Shown: one piece after another, positions 20,037-29,997 of the stretch | Position numbering within the stretch: the first letter of the stretch is position 1 | Layout of the letters: each line of letters begins with the position of its first letter | Source: Corynebacterium halotolerans YIM 70093 = DSM 44683 | GTDB taxonomy: Bacteria > Actinomycetota > Actinomycetes > Mycobacteriales > Mycobacteriaceae | Length of the DNA stretch: 64,000 nucleotides | Assembly: GCF_000341345.1 (NCBI RefSeq) | Contig: NC_020302.1 | Coordinates: 662,075-726,074, forward strand | Direction: 5' to 3' | Made by a program: the position numbers and the translations under genes | Notes under the pieces: model-generated | Databases searched by the model: none | What the model was told of the DNA's origin: nothing | What the model saw: the letters and a program-made list of their open reading frames with translations, nothing else

Positions 20037-21243
20037 CCAGCATCTCCTCCAGTTCCTTCCAGCCCTGGGCGTGATCGCTGTAGGGCTTGGAGGGAACGTA
20101 TCCGGAAGACTCGGTGGAACCGAGCATGTAGGAGATGTAGTCCTGCATGCGCGGGTTGGCCAGGAAGTAGGAGTTCAGCGAGTCGTCGCCCGCCCAGTCC
20201 GCGGCGTCGGCGAGCAGCTCGTAGCCGCGGGACATCTGCTCGGTGTCGACCTCCTCGGGGCCCTTCTCCATGTCGGAGACCAGGCCCGCATAGGAGTAGG
20301 AGTTATCCCGGTGGACGCTGACCTCCAGCTCACCGGAATTGGCGGCGGTGACCAGATCCTCCCACGTGGAGGCGCGCGTCAGATCGTGGTCGTTGTTCTC
20401 CACCATCCAGCGCAGCAGGTGCTTCGGGGTGGGGAAGGTGAAGATTTCACCGAACCTGCCGAGGAAGACCGGGGCCCCGTCGAGGTAGGTGCGCAGCGTG
20501 TAGACGGTCTTGCCCTGGATGGTGATCTTCACCGGATCGATGCCGGCGGCCGCCCACGCGGAGATGTCGTACGGATCGGCCTGCTCGGCCTCGGCCCGGC
20601 GCTCCGCCTCGGCGCGCTCGCGGGCCTCCTCGGCGGCGGCCTGCGCGGTGCCGATGCGCACGCGGGCGTCGTCCACCTTGTCCTTGACCATCTCCACAAC
20701 GTTGACCTGCGCATCCAGGTCGGCGACGACCTTCGGCCAGTTGGACAGCACCGCCCGCCCCACGGCCGACCACTCGCTGAGACCCTCGGGGCCGGCGTAG
20801 TGGTCGGCGCCGCGGTCGACGTTGCGGAGCACGGAGTGGGTGGCGAAGAACACGACGGCGTCATTGGCGGAGGTGACCTCCGCGAGGCTGCGGGTCACGG
20901 CGAAGATCCGGGCGACGGTGGAGACGTTCTCGTGGGAGGGCCGGCCCGCGAGGAAACCTGGTGCACCGATGATGTCGTAGGTGTCCTTCTTGTCCGGCAC
21001 GACACGGTGCTCAGGCTGGGAATCGAAAGAGCCCCAGCGCGGGTGGGAGGCGAGGTCGTGCTTCTGACCGGACTCCAGGAACGCGAGCATCGCCGCCGGG
21101 GAGGTGAACAGGAAGAGCTGATCGTCGTCCCCCAGGAAGGCCTGCCACTCGGCGCCGTGTTCCTTCCATTCTGGCGCCCAGAGGGTGTAGTAGTCACCCT
21201 CGGTCAGGGACAGTTTCACGGGGACGATCGCGCGGGTGCTCAT
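20014..21243 (-). CDS. Conserved corynebacterial protein, unknown function
   Basis: 409 aa, no signal peptide and no membrane segments. Acidic and Trp/Tyr-rich, with an alpha-helical, Glu/Ala-rich coiled-coil stretch at about residues 190-225 separating two similar parts, each with a line of the form LFLFTSPAAMLAFLESG or EIFTFPTPKHLLRWMVENN, which suggests an internal duplication. ATG 21243 is the start. I recognise it only as a family conserved at this position in corynebacteria (memory, not searched). Convergent with the DUF559-like gene, overlapping by 23 bp. Confidence 0.75.
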   Translation of the reverse strand: MSTRAIVPVKLSLTEGDYYTLWAPEWKEHGAEWQAFLGDDDQLFLFTSPAAMLAFLESGQKHDLASHPRWGSFDSQPEHRVVPDKKDTYDIIGAPGFLAGRPSHENVSTVARIFAVTRSLAEVTSANDAVVFFATHSVLRNVDRGADHYAGPEGLSEWSAVGRAVLSNWPKVVADLDAQVNVVEMVKDKVDDARVRIGTAQAAAEEARERAEAERRAEAEQADPYDISAWAAAGIDPVKITIQGKTVYTLRTYLDGAPVFLGRFGEIFTFPTPKHLLRWMVENNDHDLTRASTWEDLVTAANSGELEVSVHRDNSYSYAGLVSDMEKGPEEVDTEQMSRGYELLADAADWAGDDSLNSYFLANPRMQDYISYMLGSTESSGYVPSKPYSDHAQGWKELEEMLVKRFSKF

Positions 21244-21265
21244 GGGGGCAGATTCTAGCGGAGAG

Positions 21266-22231
21266 CTAACCGGTCGGCCGCCAGAAGCCCTTGAAGGCCA
21301 TCCCCATGTTCGAGGTGCGCAGCGGATTGGTCTGGACGGGGCTGCCGGCCTCCACGATCTGCCCGTCGCCGGCGTACATCGCCACGTGCCCGTCCCAGAC
21401 CACCAGATCCCCCGGGATGAGCTGGTCGGCGGTGACCTGCCGGCCCACCGTCTGCTCCTCGGCCAGCCGCGGCAGCTCGACGCCCGCCTGCCGCCACGCC
21501 CACTGCGTGAACCCGGAGCAGTCGAAACCCGACGTCGACGTCCCTCCCCACACGTAGGGGGTACCCAGCTGGGTCATCGCCGCCGCGACGGCCGCCTCGC
21601 CCTGGGTGGTGGAAGCCGCGTCCTCCTCCGGCTCCGCGGGCTCCTCGCCACCGGTGTCCTCCGCGACAACCGGTTCAGCGGCCGCGAACGGCGTGGACGG
21701 GCCCGGCGGGCCGGCACCGGCGCCGACCGCCGCCGGCTGGGGCACCGCCGGGGCGGGCGCGCCGATCTCCTCGGCGGCCACCGAGCGTGCGATGTCCTCG
21801 AGCTCGACGGCCAACGGCTCCAGCCGGGACGGCAGATCCCCCACCCGGGCGGTGGCCGCGTGGAGGAAGGTCTCGGACAGCGCCGACAGCTGTCCCATCG
21901 CCGCCGCCCGCGCGCCGGGCACGGGGGAGAGCAGACCGGGCAGGACGGGCAGGGCCTGGCCCAGCAACTGCCCGCCGAGATCGAACAGTTCGCCGCGGGT
22001 GCCGTCGACGATCGAGCGCGCGTCACCCGCGAGCCCGTCGATACGCCCGCGCTCGCCGCTCAACCGCCCGGCGGTCTCCATGAGGCGCCGCCCGCCCGGC
22101 GCGTCCACGGCGAGCATCTCGGACAGGGGCCCGGCGGCGGCGAAATCCGGTAGCGCGGGCAGCTCGAGCCACGGCAGGGCGGGCGGTTCCAGATCCGCGA
22201 TGTGGCGCAGCGTCTCGACGACAGCCCTCAC
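21266..22231 (-). CDS. NlpC/P60 family cell-wall hydrolase
   Basis: 321 aa from GTG 22231 with GGGGAGG seven bases upstream. The C-terminal 110 residues are an NlpC/P60 peptidase: catalytic Cys in [11 protein letters not shown] and His in [16 protein letters not shown]. The N-terminal 200 residues are helical with an Ala/Pro/Glu-rich linker. The class cleaves D-gamma-glutamyl-diaminopimelate bonds in peptidoglycan peptides. No obvious signal peptide is seen at this start, so export may use another route or the start may differ. The start overlaps the stop of the small upstream gene by 4 nt (GTGA). Confidence 0.87.
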   Translation of the reverse strand: MRAVVETLRHIADLEPPALPWLELPALPDFAAAGPLSEMLAVDAPGGRRLMETAGRLSGERGRIDGLAGDARSIVDGTRGELFDLGGQLLGQALPVLPGLLSPVPGARAAAMGQLSALSETFLHAATARVGDLPSRLEPLAVELEDIARSVAAEEIGAPAPAVPQPAAVGAGAGPPGPSTPFAAAEPVVAEDTGGEEPAEPEEDAASTTQGEAAVAAAMTQLGTPYVWGGTSTSGFDCSGFTQWAWRQAGVELPRLAEEQTVGRQVTADQLIPGDLVVWDGHVAMYAGDGQIVEAGSPVQTNPLRTSNMGMAFKGFWRPTG

Positions 22232-22509
22232 GTCAGCCTCCCCAGGTCGTGGGCGAGGCGTGCGTCGGAGTCCTCGGCGGTGGCGACGATGCCCAGCGAC
22301 GCCGCGGCGAGGGAGCGCGCGTGCTCGTGCACGCCCTCCGTGCGCGTGGCGACGGCCGCGAGCGCCCCGGCCAGCGCCCCGGTGAACCGCGCGAGCGGCG
22401 GGTCGGGCAGCGGCGGGGCACCGGGCGTGGGGGTGACGGTGAGGGCGGCGGTGTGCAGGTCGCGGGCGAGCACCCGGGCGTACTCGGGATCGATGTCCAT
22501 GGTCGTCAT
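22228..22509 (-). CDS. Small helical protein upstream of the NlpC/P60 gene, unknown function
   Basis: 93 aa from ATG 22509 (AACGAGG upstream). Predicted almost all alpha-helix, Ala/Thr/Leu-rich, with a Pro-rich loop near the middle ([17 protein letters not shown]). The size and helical pattern are reminiscent of WXG100/ESX-type small proteins or of DUF2563-like helpers, but no WxG motif is present, so no family is assigned. Its stop overlaps the start of the hydrolase gene by 4 nt, which suggests a shared job in the envelope. Divergent from upp. Confidence 0.65.
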   Translation of the reverse strand: MTTMDIDPEYARVLARDLHTAALTVTPTPGAPPLPDPPLARFTGALAGALAAVATRTEGVHEHARSLAAASLGIVATAEDSDARLAHDLGRLT

Positions 22510-22579
22510 GCCTCGTTGGACTGGAACGACCGCCGACAGGTTCCCGGGCCCGTCCCGGCGATGCCCTAGCATGGTCCCC

Positions 22580-23215
22580 ATGGAGATCACCGTCGTCAAT
22601 CACCCGCTCGCCGCGTCCCGACTGACCATCATGCGCGACGAGCGCAGCGACAACACCGTCTTCCGCGCCGCCCTCGCCGATCTGGGTGCGATGCTCGTCT
22701 ACGAGGCCTCCCGGGACCTGCCGGTCGAGCACTTCGACTGCCGGACGCCGGTCGCCGTCGCCGAGGGCACCCGCCTGCAGGATCCGCCGATCATCGTGCC
22801 CGTCATCCGCGCGGGTCTCGGCATGATCGATCCGGCCCTGTCGATGATCCCGGACGCCCAGGTCGGCTTCATCGGACTGGCGCGCGACGAGAAGACCCAC
22901 GAACCCGTGCCCTACCTGGAGGCCCTGCCCGAGGACCTGACCGGCCGCACCGTCTTCGTGGTCGACCCGATGCTGGCCACCGGCGGCTCCCTGCTGCACG
23001 CCATCCGCCTGCTCAACGGCCGCGGCGCCACGGACATCACCGCCGTCTGCATGGTCTCCGCCCAGCCGGGGGTCGACGCCCTGGCCGACTCCGGCCTGCC
23101 CGTGCGCCTGATCACCGCCTGCATCGACCCCGGTCTCGACGACAACGCCTACATCGTCCCGGGCCTGGGCGATGCCGGCGACCGTCTCTACGGGCCACGG
23201 AACATCGAGCTGTAA
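22580..23215 (+). CDS. upp: Uracil phosphoribosyltransferase
   Basis: 211 aa, the normal UPRTase length. PRPP-binding loop [12 protein letters not shown], the uracil site [15 protein letters not shown], and N-terminal [15 protein letters not shown] are conserved. It salvages uracil to UMP. ATG 22580 fits the conserved MEITVVNHP start; ATG 22571 would add three residues. A strong intrinsic terminator follows the stop. Confidence 0.97.
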   Translation: MEITVVNHPLAASRLTIMRDERSDNTVFRAALADLGAMLVYEASRDLPVEHFDCRTPVAVAEGTRLQDPPIIVPVIRAGLGMIDPALSMIPDAQVGFIGLARDEKTHEPVPYLEALPEDLTGRTVFVVDPMLATGGSLLHAIRLLNGRGATDITAVCMVSAQPGVDALADSGLPVRLITACIDPGLDDNAYIVPGLGDAGDRLYGPRNIEL

Positions 23216-23232
23216 CCGGCCACTCCCACCCG

Positions 23233-23278
23233 GCCCCGCCCCGCCGACGCCCGCACCGCGTCCCGGGGCGGGGCTTTT
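23233..23278 (+). terminator. Intrinsic terminator after upp
   Basis: Perfect 11-bp GC stem (23233-23243 with 23264-23274), 20-nt loop, then CTTTTGTG. It starts 18 bases past the upp stop codon. Confidence 0.8.
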
Positions 23279-23364
23279 GTGATGCCCCGCTCCTCACGCA
23301 CTGGGGCACCGTTGCCCAATACAGTGTGCGGTACCCACCCACTGCACTGGGCACTGTGGGGGAC

Positions 23365-23913
23365 ATGGGACGCAGATCGGAGTGGAGGCGCTGGGCCAGC
23401 TACGGCCACTGCCTCGGCGAGAATCTGCGCGTGCTGCGCACCATGCGGGGGCTGAGTCAGGACCGCCTGGCCGAGCTGTCCGGCCTGTCGCGCAACCAGA
23501 TCAGCAATATCGAGCGCAACGAGAACACCTCCACCCGCTCGACCGATCCGGTGCTGTCCACCGTGTACAAGCTGGCCCGTGCCCTGCACGTCCCGCCGGT
23601 CGCCCTGCTGCCGGCCGGGGACCGGTTCGTCGAGGACATCTGCCCGGCCGAGGGGCTCGGCGTCGACATCGTGTGGCCCGCCCGTCCCGAGGACACCATG
23701 GCCTTCGACGTCCACCACCTCTACAGTGCGCGCCCCGGCGACCGGCCCGGCTTCGACCCCACCCGGGCACTCGAACTCGACGCCCCCGTCCCCGGATCCC
23801 GCGGGCACAGTGCCGGTGAGCTGCCGCCGCAGGACGTGAGCGCCGCCGGTGAGGACCCCGACGCCGACGACCACGACGGGCGGGCCGGCGATCCCGCGGA
23901 GGAGGGGCAGTGA
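23365..23913 (+). CDS. XRE-family transcription regulator
   Basis: 182 aa. Helix-turn-helix at about residues 17-75 (LRVLRTMRGLSQDRLAELSGLSRNQISNIERNE region). The remaining part has no known domain; residues 140-182 are acidic and disordered. ATG 23365 follows GTGGGGGAC; GTG 23356 is possible. In C. glutamicum a regulator sits at the same place between upp and pmmB (from memory); here pmmB is missing and the amidohydrolase follows. Target unknown. Confidence 0.85.
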   Translation: MGRRSEWRRWASYGHCLGENLRVLRTMRGLSQDRLAELSGLSRNQISNIERNENTSTRSTDPVLSTVYKLARALHVPPVALLPAGDRFVEDICPAEGLGVDIVWPARPEDTMAFDVHHLYSARPGDRPGFDPTRALELDAPVPGSRGHSAGELPPQDVSAAGEDPDADDHDGRAGDPAEEGQ

Positions 23914-23977
23914 TGGACCGCATGGTCTAGTTGTAGACTCGGGGGCAATTCTCAGCCGGGCCGAAAGGACAGATCTG

Positions 23978-25165
23978 ATGGGTATCTCAGCACGGGTCGA
24001 CCAGTGGCTGCGCACTCACCGCGAGAAGGTCGTGGGCTGGCGCCGCCACATCCACGCCAACCCCGAGCTGTCTCACATGGAGTACGCCACCACGGACTTC
24101 ATCGAGGGCGTGCTCCGCGACCATGGGCTGGAACCCGTGCGTTTCCCGGGCACCGGACTGATGGTGGACATCGGCCCGGAGAGCGACCAGCGCCTGGCCT
24201 TCCGTGCCGACCTCGACGCCCTGCCGATCTCCGAGGAAACCGACCTGGAGTTCGCCTCCACCGTGCCGGGCGTGGCCCACGCCTGCGGCCATGACGTGCA
24301 CACCACCGTGGCGCTCGCGACCGCCTGCGCCCTCGCCGAGAGCGACCTCGAGCACGGTGTCCGCGTGATCTTCCAGCCGGCCGAGGAGGTCATGGAGGGC
24401 GGCGCCAGCGACGTCATCACCTGGGGCGGGCTCGAGGGGGTCGGCGCGATCTTCGCCGTGCACGCCGAGCCGAAGCTGCGGGTGGGGCGGGTGGGCCTGC
24501 GCACCGGTGCGATCACCTCGGCCAGCGACGTGCTCAAGCTCAAGGTGTGCGGCCCCGGCGGGCACTCCTCCCGCCCACACCTGACCTCTGACGTGGTCTA
24601 CGCGCTGAGCAAGGTCGCCACCGAGCTGCCCGGCCTGCTCTCGCGCCGGATCGACCCGCGCACGGGCACCGTGCTCGTCTTCGGCACCATCAACGCCGGC
24701 TACGCCCCGAACGCCATCCCGGAGACCGGCACCATCTCCGGCACTCTGCGCACCGCGGACATCGCTACGTGGCGGACCAACGAACCGCTCGTCCGGGAGC
24801 TGATCGGGCAGATCCTCGCCCCGACCGGGTGCACGCACGAACTCGAGTACCAGAAGGGCGTGCCGCCCGTGCTCAACGACGACCTGGCCACCGCGCTGCT
24901 GGCCGACGCCACCCGTTCGATCGATCCGCAGGCCGTGGTCCATGCCCCGCAGTCCTCCGGGGGCGAGGACTTCTCCTGGTACCTCGAACACGTGCCCGGT
25001 TCCATGGCGCGCCTGGGCTGCTGGCCGGGGGAGGGCGTCAAGCAGGACCTGCACCGGGGCGATCTGGTCGTCGACGAACGTTCCATCGGCGTGGGCGTGC
25101 GGCTGTTCGCCGCCGTGGTCGAGCAGTACGGGGCAGGGGCGACTGACGGCTTCCTCGCTGAGTGA
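23978..25165 (+). CDS. amiA: M20-family amidohydrolase (N-acyl-amino-acid hydrolase type)
   Basis: 395 aa from ATG 23978 (GAAAGGAC upstream). Peptidase M20/IAA-aminoacid-hydrolase family: LRRHIHANPELSH-like N-terminus, the metal sites ACGHDVHTT and QPAEEVMEGGA, VHAEP, and the C-terminal SSGGEDFSWYLEHVPG. Members remove acyl groups from N-acylated amino acids or cleave p-aminobenzoyl-glutamate-like amides in the cytoplasm; the substrate is not predictable. The symbol is by synteny with the corynebacterial gene between upp and lpd-like (from memory). Confidence 0.88.
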   Translation: MGISARVDQWLRTHREKVVGWRRHIHANPELSHMEYATTDFIEGVLRDHGLEPVRFPGTGLMVDIGPESDQRLAFRADLDALPISEETDLEFASTVPGVAHACGHDVHTTVALATACALAESDLEHGVRVIFQPAEEVMEGGASDVITWGGLEGVGAIFAVHAEPKLRVGRVGLRTGAITSASDVLKLKVCGPGGHSSRPHLTSDVVYALSKVATELPGLLSRRIDPRTGTVLVFGTINAGYAPNAIPETGTISGTLRTADIATWRTNEPLVRELIGQILAPTGCTHELEYQKGVPPVLNDDLATALLADATRSIDPQAVVHAPQSSGGEDFSWYLEHVPGSMARLGCWPGEGVKQDLHRGDLVVDERSIGVGVRLFAAVVEQYGAGATDGFLAE

Positions 25166-25228
25166 CTAGGCTCGAGAGGCAATAATCGCCCCCTGCCTCA
25201 GTCGAGAATTTAACGAGAAGGAGTGCCC

Positions 25229-26641
25229 GTGACCCAGCGGATTGTCATCATCGGAGGTGGCCCCGGCGGCTACGAGGCCGCACTGGCCGGAGCCAAGTAC
25301 GGAGCGGAGATCACCCTGATCGAGGCCCAGGGCCCCGGTGGTTCCAGCATCCTCTACGATTCAGTGCCCTCGAAGTCCTTCATCGCCGGCACCGGCATCA
25401 AGACCGACATGCGCCGCGCGGACGACATGGGTCTCAACAGTCTGCTGGGCCGGGCCCGCATCCACATCCAGGCGCTGAACACCCGCGTCAAGGCGCTCGC
25501 CGAACAGCAGTCGAAGGACATCACCCAGCAGCTGGAGCGCGCCGGGGTGCGCATCATCAAGGGCTGGGGAAGCTTCTCCGAGGACCAGCAGGACCAGATG
25601 ACCCACGCCGTGACCGCCACCCACCACGACGGCACGGTCGAGGAGCTCGACTGCGAGATGGTGCTCATCGGCACCGGAGCCACCCCGCGCATCCTGCCCG
25701 GCGCCCAGCCCGACGGCGAGCGCATCCTCACCTGGCAGCAGGTCTACGACCTCACCGAGACACCCGAGCACCTGATCGTCGTCGGCTCCGGCGTGACCGG
25801 TGCGGAGTTCGTCTCCGCCTTCGCCGAGCTGGGCGTGAAGGTGACCATGGTCGCCTCCCGTGACCGCATCCTCCCGCACGACGACGCCGACGCGGCCGAC
25901 GTGCTCGAGCACGTGCTCGCCGAGCGCGGCGTCGCGCTGGAGAAGCACGCGCGCGTCGAGACGGTCACCCGCACCGAGGACGGCAACGGCGTCGTGGTGC
26001 GCACCACCGACGGCCGCGAGATCCACGGCTCCCACGCCCTGATGTCCATCGGCTCCATCCCGTCGACGAAGAAGCTCGCCCTCGAGAACATCGGCGTGGA
26101 GACCACCGATTCGGGCCACATCAAGGTCGACCGTGTCTCACGCACGAACGTCACCGGCGTCTACGCCGCCGGTGACTGCACCACCCTGTTCCCGCTGGCC
26201 TCCGTCGCCGCGATGCAGGGCCGCCTGGCCATCTACCACGCCCTCGGCGAGGGTGTCAGTCCGATCCGCCTGAAGACCGTGGCCACGGCCGTGTTCACCC
26301 GCCCGGAGATCGCCACCGTGGGCGTCACCCACGCCGAGGTCGACAGCGGCGAGGTCTCCGCCCGCACGGTGGTCCTGCCGCTGCAGACCAACCCGCGCGC
26401 CAAGATGCGCTCCCTGCGCCACGGCTTCGTCAAGCTCTTCTGCCGCCGCAACTCCGGCCTCGTCATCGGCGGCGTCATCGTGGCCCCGAGCGCCTCCGAG
26501 CTGATCCTGCCGATCGCCGTCGCGGTCACGAACAACCTCACCGTCAAGGACCTGGCGGACACCTTCGCGGTCTACCCGTCCCTGTCGGGATCCATCACCG
26601 AGGCGGCGCGCCGTCTCGTGGCGCACGACGATCTGGAGTGA
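25229..26641 (+). CDS. lpdA: LpdA-type NAD(P)H-quinone dehydrogenase (flavoprotein disulfide reductase family without the redox disulfide)
   Basis: 470 aa from GTG 25229 (AGAAGGAG upstream; GTG 25223 is too close). FAD motif IVIIGGGPGGYEAAL, NAD motif VVGSGVTGAEF, and a C-terminal dimerisation domain. The place where dihydrolipoamide dehydrogenases have GGTCLNVGCIPSK reads GGSSILYDSVPSK: both cysteines are absent. That is the hallmark of M. tuberculosis LpdA (Rv3303c)-like enzymes, which reduce quinones rather than disulfides. A pyc-linked redox role in corynebacteria is only suggested by position. Confidence 0.88.
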   Translation: MTQRIVIIGGGPGGYEAALAGAKYGAEITLIEAQGPGGSSILYDSVPSKSFIAGTGIKTDMRRADDMGLNSLLGRARIHIQALNTRVKALAEQQSKDITQQLERAGVRIIKGWGSFSEDQQDQMTHAVTATHHDGTVEELDCEMVLIGTGATPRILPGAQPDGERILTWQQVYDLTETPEHLIVVGSGVTGAEFVSAFAELGVKVTMVASRDRILPHDDADAADVLEHVLAERGVALEKHARVETVTRTEDGNGVVVRTTDGREIHGSHALMSIGSIPSTKKLALENIGVETTDSGHIKVDRVSRTNVTGVYAAGDCTTLFPLASVAAMQGRLAIYHALGEGVSPIRLKTVATAVFTRPEIATVGVTHAEVDSGEVSARTVVLPLQTNPRAKMRSLRHGFVKLFCRRNSGLVIGGVIVAPSASELILPIAVAVTNNLTVKDLADTFAVYPSLSGSITEAARRLVAHDDLE

Positions 26642-26704
26642 CCGCCCCGTAGGGGCCGTCGACGCGGCGGTGGGGGAGGTGCCGCCTTTCGTCTGCCCCG
26701 CCGG

Positions 26705-26887
26705 TTATCCACGGTCCCGGTGACGGCTCCGGACCAGGTGCACCACGATCGCGCCCGCCACGGCGAGCGCCAGCATCAGCAGCCCGGTGGGCCACCAGGA
26801 ATGGCGCAGCCCGAGCCACAGACTCAGGGCCACGCCGAACAGGAAAACCACGGGGGCGTTGCGGTCGGGGCGCCGGTTTCCGGTCAC
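26705..26887 (-). CDS. Small two-helix membrane protein, unknown function
   Basis: 60 aa from GTG 26887, preceded by GGAGG at eight bases. Two hydrophobic stretches (about residues 13-26 and 31-49) with Arg-rich ends (MTGNRRPDRN, VRSRHRDRG), a typical small inner-membrane protein. No family recognised. Lies between lpdA (convergent) and prpR. Confidence 0.6.
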   Translation of the reverse strand: MTGNRRPDRNAPVVFLFGVALSLWLGLRHSWWPTGLLMLALAVAGAIVVHLVRSRHRDRG

Positions 26888-26971
26888 GGCTGATACCTCC
26901 GGTGGGGGGTCGGGTGAGGTTCACGGGGGAGAGGGGCGTGCCCGCCGATGGACCCGGCACCGCTCACCCGC

Positions 26972-28315
26972 TCATGCTCCCCGAGGATCCGGCGTGACCG
27001 TCGCGTAGGACTCGTCGACGGTCGCGTCCAGATCGACGACGGTCCGCCTGCCCGCCTGGGGGAAGGCCCGTTGGGGGCAGCGCTCCCGGGGACAGGCCCG
27101 GCAGCCCGGCCCGATGGGGGTGGCCGAGGCCGGGGACAGATCCAGCCCCGAGGAGTAGACCAGGCGTTCCGCCTGCTCCAGATCGCAGCCGAGTGCGACG
27201 GCGAATTCCTTGTTCGGGGTGCCGAAACCACGGGACTGCCCGTGCACCGTGCGCGCGATCCACAGGTAGTGGCGCCCGTCCGGCATGCCGGCCACCTGGC
27301 GGGTGATGCGCCCGCGGGTCTCGAAGGCACGGTGGATGACCCACAGGGGGCAGGAACCGCCCGAACGGGAGAAGTGGAAACTCGTGGCCGACTGCCGCTT
27401 GGAGATGTTGCCCGCCCGGTCGGTGCGCACGAAGAAGAACGGCACCCCGCGCGCACCCGGGCGCTGCAGGGTGGACAGCCGGTGGCAGGTGGTCTCGAAG
27501 CCGGTGCCGAAGTGGTCGGCGATCCGGTCGATGTCGTAGCGGGTGTCCTCGGCGGTGGTCAGCATGATCTCGTACGGCATGGTCACCGCCGCCGCGAAGT
27601 ACTGGGCCAGCGCCAGCCGGGCGATGGCACGCGATTCCTCGGTGGGCAGTGACGCCGACAGCTCATCGAGGAGGTCCGGCAGCGCCAGCAGCGCGTACTG
27701 CAGGGCCAGTTCGAAGCACAGCTGAGCCTCCGACAGGCCGGTGCGCAGGTGCAGTTCCCGGCCGCCGGGGTGGAAGATGCGCCGCGGGCCGGAGGTGAGT
27801 TTGCGGAAGCGCACCGTCACACCGAGCTCGCGGTCGAGGACCGTGGCCAGGCGGGTCAGCCGCAACTGCGGCTCGCCCAGCCGGCCGGCCAGCTCCTCGC
27901 CCAGGGTGTCGAGCTCGTCGATGTAGTTGTGGGCATCGTAGAAGTAATCGCGCACCAGCTCGTACGGGCTGATCTCCGCCGGGGCGGGGGAGCGGTGGGC
28001 CAGGTCGAGGACACCGGGCACGAGATCGGGGTGGCGGGCGGCCAGGTCGGCCAGCTGGTCGACGGGCGCGTCGGGGAAGACGTCGCGCAGCTCGCCGACG
28101 GTGCGGGCGTCGTGTTCCGGGGAGAAGAAGGCCGGGTCGACGTCGAAGGCGGAGGACAGCGCCATGAGCACGGTGACGGTCAGGGGGCGCTGGTCGTTCT
28201 CGAGCTGGTTGAGGTAGCTGGTGGACAGGTCGAGGCGGCGGGCCATCTCCACCTGCGTGAGACTGCGCGTCCTGCGCAGCGTGCGGATCCGTCCCCCCGC
28301 GAAATGCTTCGTCAT
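26972..28315 (-). CDS. prpR: PrpR, regulator of the 2-methylcitrate cycle (XRE/ScfR family)
   Basis: 447 aa from ATG 28315 (GGAGG six bases upstream). N-terminal helix-turn-helix (RIRTLRRTRSLTQVEMARRL, then LSTSYLNQLENDQRP), a central IrrE-like/short-chain-fatty-acyl-regulator domain, and a C-terminal cysteine cluster CRACPRERCPQ. Mycobacterial PrpR binds CoA esters and a 4Fe-4S cluster through this region; the C. glutamicum homologue activates prpDBC2. Divergent from prpD with a 182-bp shared promoter region, as expected for the local activator. The close relative RamB regulates acetate genes, but position favours PrpR. Confidence 0.9.
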   Translation of the reverse strand: MTKHFAGGRIRTLRRTRSLTQVEMARRLDLSTSYLNQLENDQRPLTVTVLMALSSAFDVDPAFFSPEHDARTVGELRDVFPDAPVDQLADLAARHPDLVPGVLDLAHRSPAPAEISPYELVRDYFYDAHNYIDELDTLGEELAGRLGEPQLRLTRLATVLDRELGVTVRFRKLTSGPRRIFHPGGRELHLRTGLSEAQLCFELALQYALLALPDLLDELSASLPTEESRAIARLALAQYFAAAVTMPYEIMLTTAEDTRYDIDRIADHFGTGFETTCHRLSTLQRPGARGVPFFFVRTDRAGNISKRQSATSFHFSRSGGSCPLWVIHRAFETRGRITRQVAGMPDGRHYLWIARTVHGQSRGFGTPNKEFAVALGCDLEQAERLVYSSGLDLSPASATPIGPGCRACPRERCPQRAFPQAGRRTVVDLDATVDESYATVTPDPRGA

Positions 28316-28410
28316 CGTGAACCTCCACCCCGTTTCAGGGTCATGAGCTGTATGTTCCACAAGTTTCGCAGATTCGGGCAGGATATGCCGCTACTTTACA
28401 CACCATTCGC

Positions 28411-28426
28411 TGTGAGGTGACGCACA
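28411..28426. promoter_or_regulatory. GlxR-like (cAMP receptor) site between prpR and prpD
   Basis: TGTGA, six bases, GCACA: nine of ten fixed positions of the corynebacterial GlxR consensus TGTGA-N6-TCACA. It lies 72 bp upstream of the prpD start codon. Carbon-source control by GlxR is an inference. A TTTCGCA element at 28363-28370 nearby could belong to the PrpR site. Confidence 0.5.
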
Positions 28427-28497
28427 ATTCGCCGACTAGTGTGAGCATCAGCTCGTCAGCAGTATTGTCCCGTCATCCGAGGAGTTGACCGCCCGCC

Positions 28498-29997
28498 ATG
28501 ATCGACCACCCCGTGCGCACCCGCCGATCCGCCGAGGAGTTCCCCCACGAGGAGCACCTCGCCCACAAGATCGCACGCGTCGCCGCCGACCCCGTCGAGG
28601 TCCCGGAGGAGACGAAGGAGATGATCATCAACCGGATCATCGACAACGCCGCCGTCTCCGCCGCCTCCGTGCTCCGCCGTCCCGTCACCGTGGCCCGCCG
28701 TCAGGCGCAGGCCCACGCCGTGACGTCGAAGGGCGCGACCGTCTTCGGCATCCCGGGCACCTTCTCCGCCGAATGGGCCGCCTGGGCCAACGGCACCGCC
28801 GTGCGTGAGCTCGACTTCCACGACACCTTCCTCGCCGCCGAATACTCCCACCCGGGCGACAACATCCCACCGATCCTCGCCGCCGCGCAGCAGGCCGGCA
28901 AGGGCGGCCGGGAGCTCATCCGCGGCCTGGCCACCGGCTACGAGATCCAGGTCGACCTGGTCCGCGGCATCTGCCTCCACGAGCACAAGATCGACCACGT
29001 GGCCCACCTCGGCCCGTCGGCCGCCGCCGGCATCGGCACCCTGCTCGACCTCGACGTGGACACGATCTACCAGGCCATCGGCCAGGCGCTGCACACCACC
29101 ACCGCCACCCGCCAGTCCCGCAAGGGACTGATCTCCTCCTGGAAGGCCTTCGCCCCGTCCTTCGCCGGCAAGATGGCCATCGAGGCCGTCGACCGGGCCA
29201 TGCGCGGTGAGGGGGCGCCCGCCCCGATCTGGGAGGGCGAGGACGGCGTGATCGCCTGGCTGCTCTCCGGCCCGGAACACGAGTACACCGTCCCACTGCC
29301 GGCCGAGGGCGAGGAAAAGCGCGCCATCCTCGCCACCTTCACCAAGGAGCACTCCGCCGAGTACCAGGCCCAGGCGCTGATCGACCTGGCCCGCCGCATG
29401 CGGGAGCGCGTCGGCGACACCACGCAGGTCGAGTCGATCGTCCTGCACACCTCGCACCACACGCACTACGTCATCGGCACCGGCTCGAACGACCCGCAGA
29501 AATTCGACCCGAACGCCACGCGCGAGACCCTCGACCACTCGATCCCCTACATCTTCGCCGTCGCCCTCGAGGACGGTGAGTGGCACCACGAGCGCTCCTA
29601 CACCCCGGAGCGCGCCAACCGCCCCGACACCGTCGAGCTGTGGCACAGGATCTCCACCGTGGAGCACCCGGAGTGGACCCGCCGCTACCTGTCCACCGAC
29701 CCGAACGAGAAGGCCTTCGGCGGCCGCGCCGTCATCACGCTCAAGGACGGCACCGTCCTCGACGACGAGATCGCCGTGGCCGACGCCCACCCGCTCGGCG
29801 CCCGCCCGTTCGCCCGCGACCAGTACGTGCACAAGTTCCGCACCCTGGCCGAGGGCGTCGTCTCCGAGGCCGAGCAGGACCGCTTCCTCGCCGCGGCCGA
29901 GAACACCGAGAACCTCACGGATCTGGGCGAGCTGAACATCACGCTTGAGCAGGACGTGCTCGACCGTGCCCCGACCACCCCGGAAGGACTGCTGTGA
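28498..29997 (+). CDS. prpD: 2-Methylcitrate dehydratase
   Basis: 499 aa, MmgE/PrpD family. Conserved stretches include [38 protein letters not shown] and [21 protein letters not shown] region. It dehydrates 2-methylcitrate in propionate breakdown. ATG 28498; a GAGGAG element is 14 nt upstream, a long spacing, so GTG 28513 cannot be excluded. First gene of prpDBC; its TGA overlaps the prpB ATG (TGATG). Confidence 0.96.
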   Translation: MIDHPVRTRRSAEEFPHEEHLAHKIARVAADPVEVPEETKEMIINRIIDNAAVSAASVLRRPVTVARRQAQAHAVTSKGATVFGIPGTFSAEWAAWANGTAVRELDFHDTFLAAEYSHPGDNIPPILAAAQQAGKGGRELIRGLATGYEIQVDLVRGICLHEHKIDHVAHLGPSAAAGIGTLLDLDVDTIYQAIGQALHTTTATRQSRKGLISSWKAFAPSFAGKMAIEAVDRAMRGEGAPAPIWEGEDGVIAWLLSGPEHEYTVPLPAEGEEKRAILATFTKEHSAEYQAQALIDLARRMRERVGDTTQVESIVLHTSHHTHYVIGTGSNDPQKFDPNATRETLDHSIPYIFAVALEDGEWHHERSYTPERANRPDTVELWHRISTVEHPEWTRRYLSTDPNEKAFGGRAVITLKDGTVLDDEIAVADAHPLGARPFARDQYVHKFRTLAEGVVSEAEQDRFLAAAENTENLTDLGELNITLEQDVLDRAPTTPEGLL

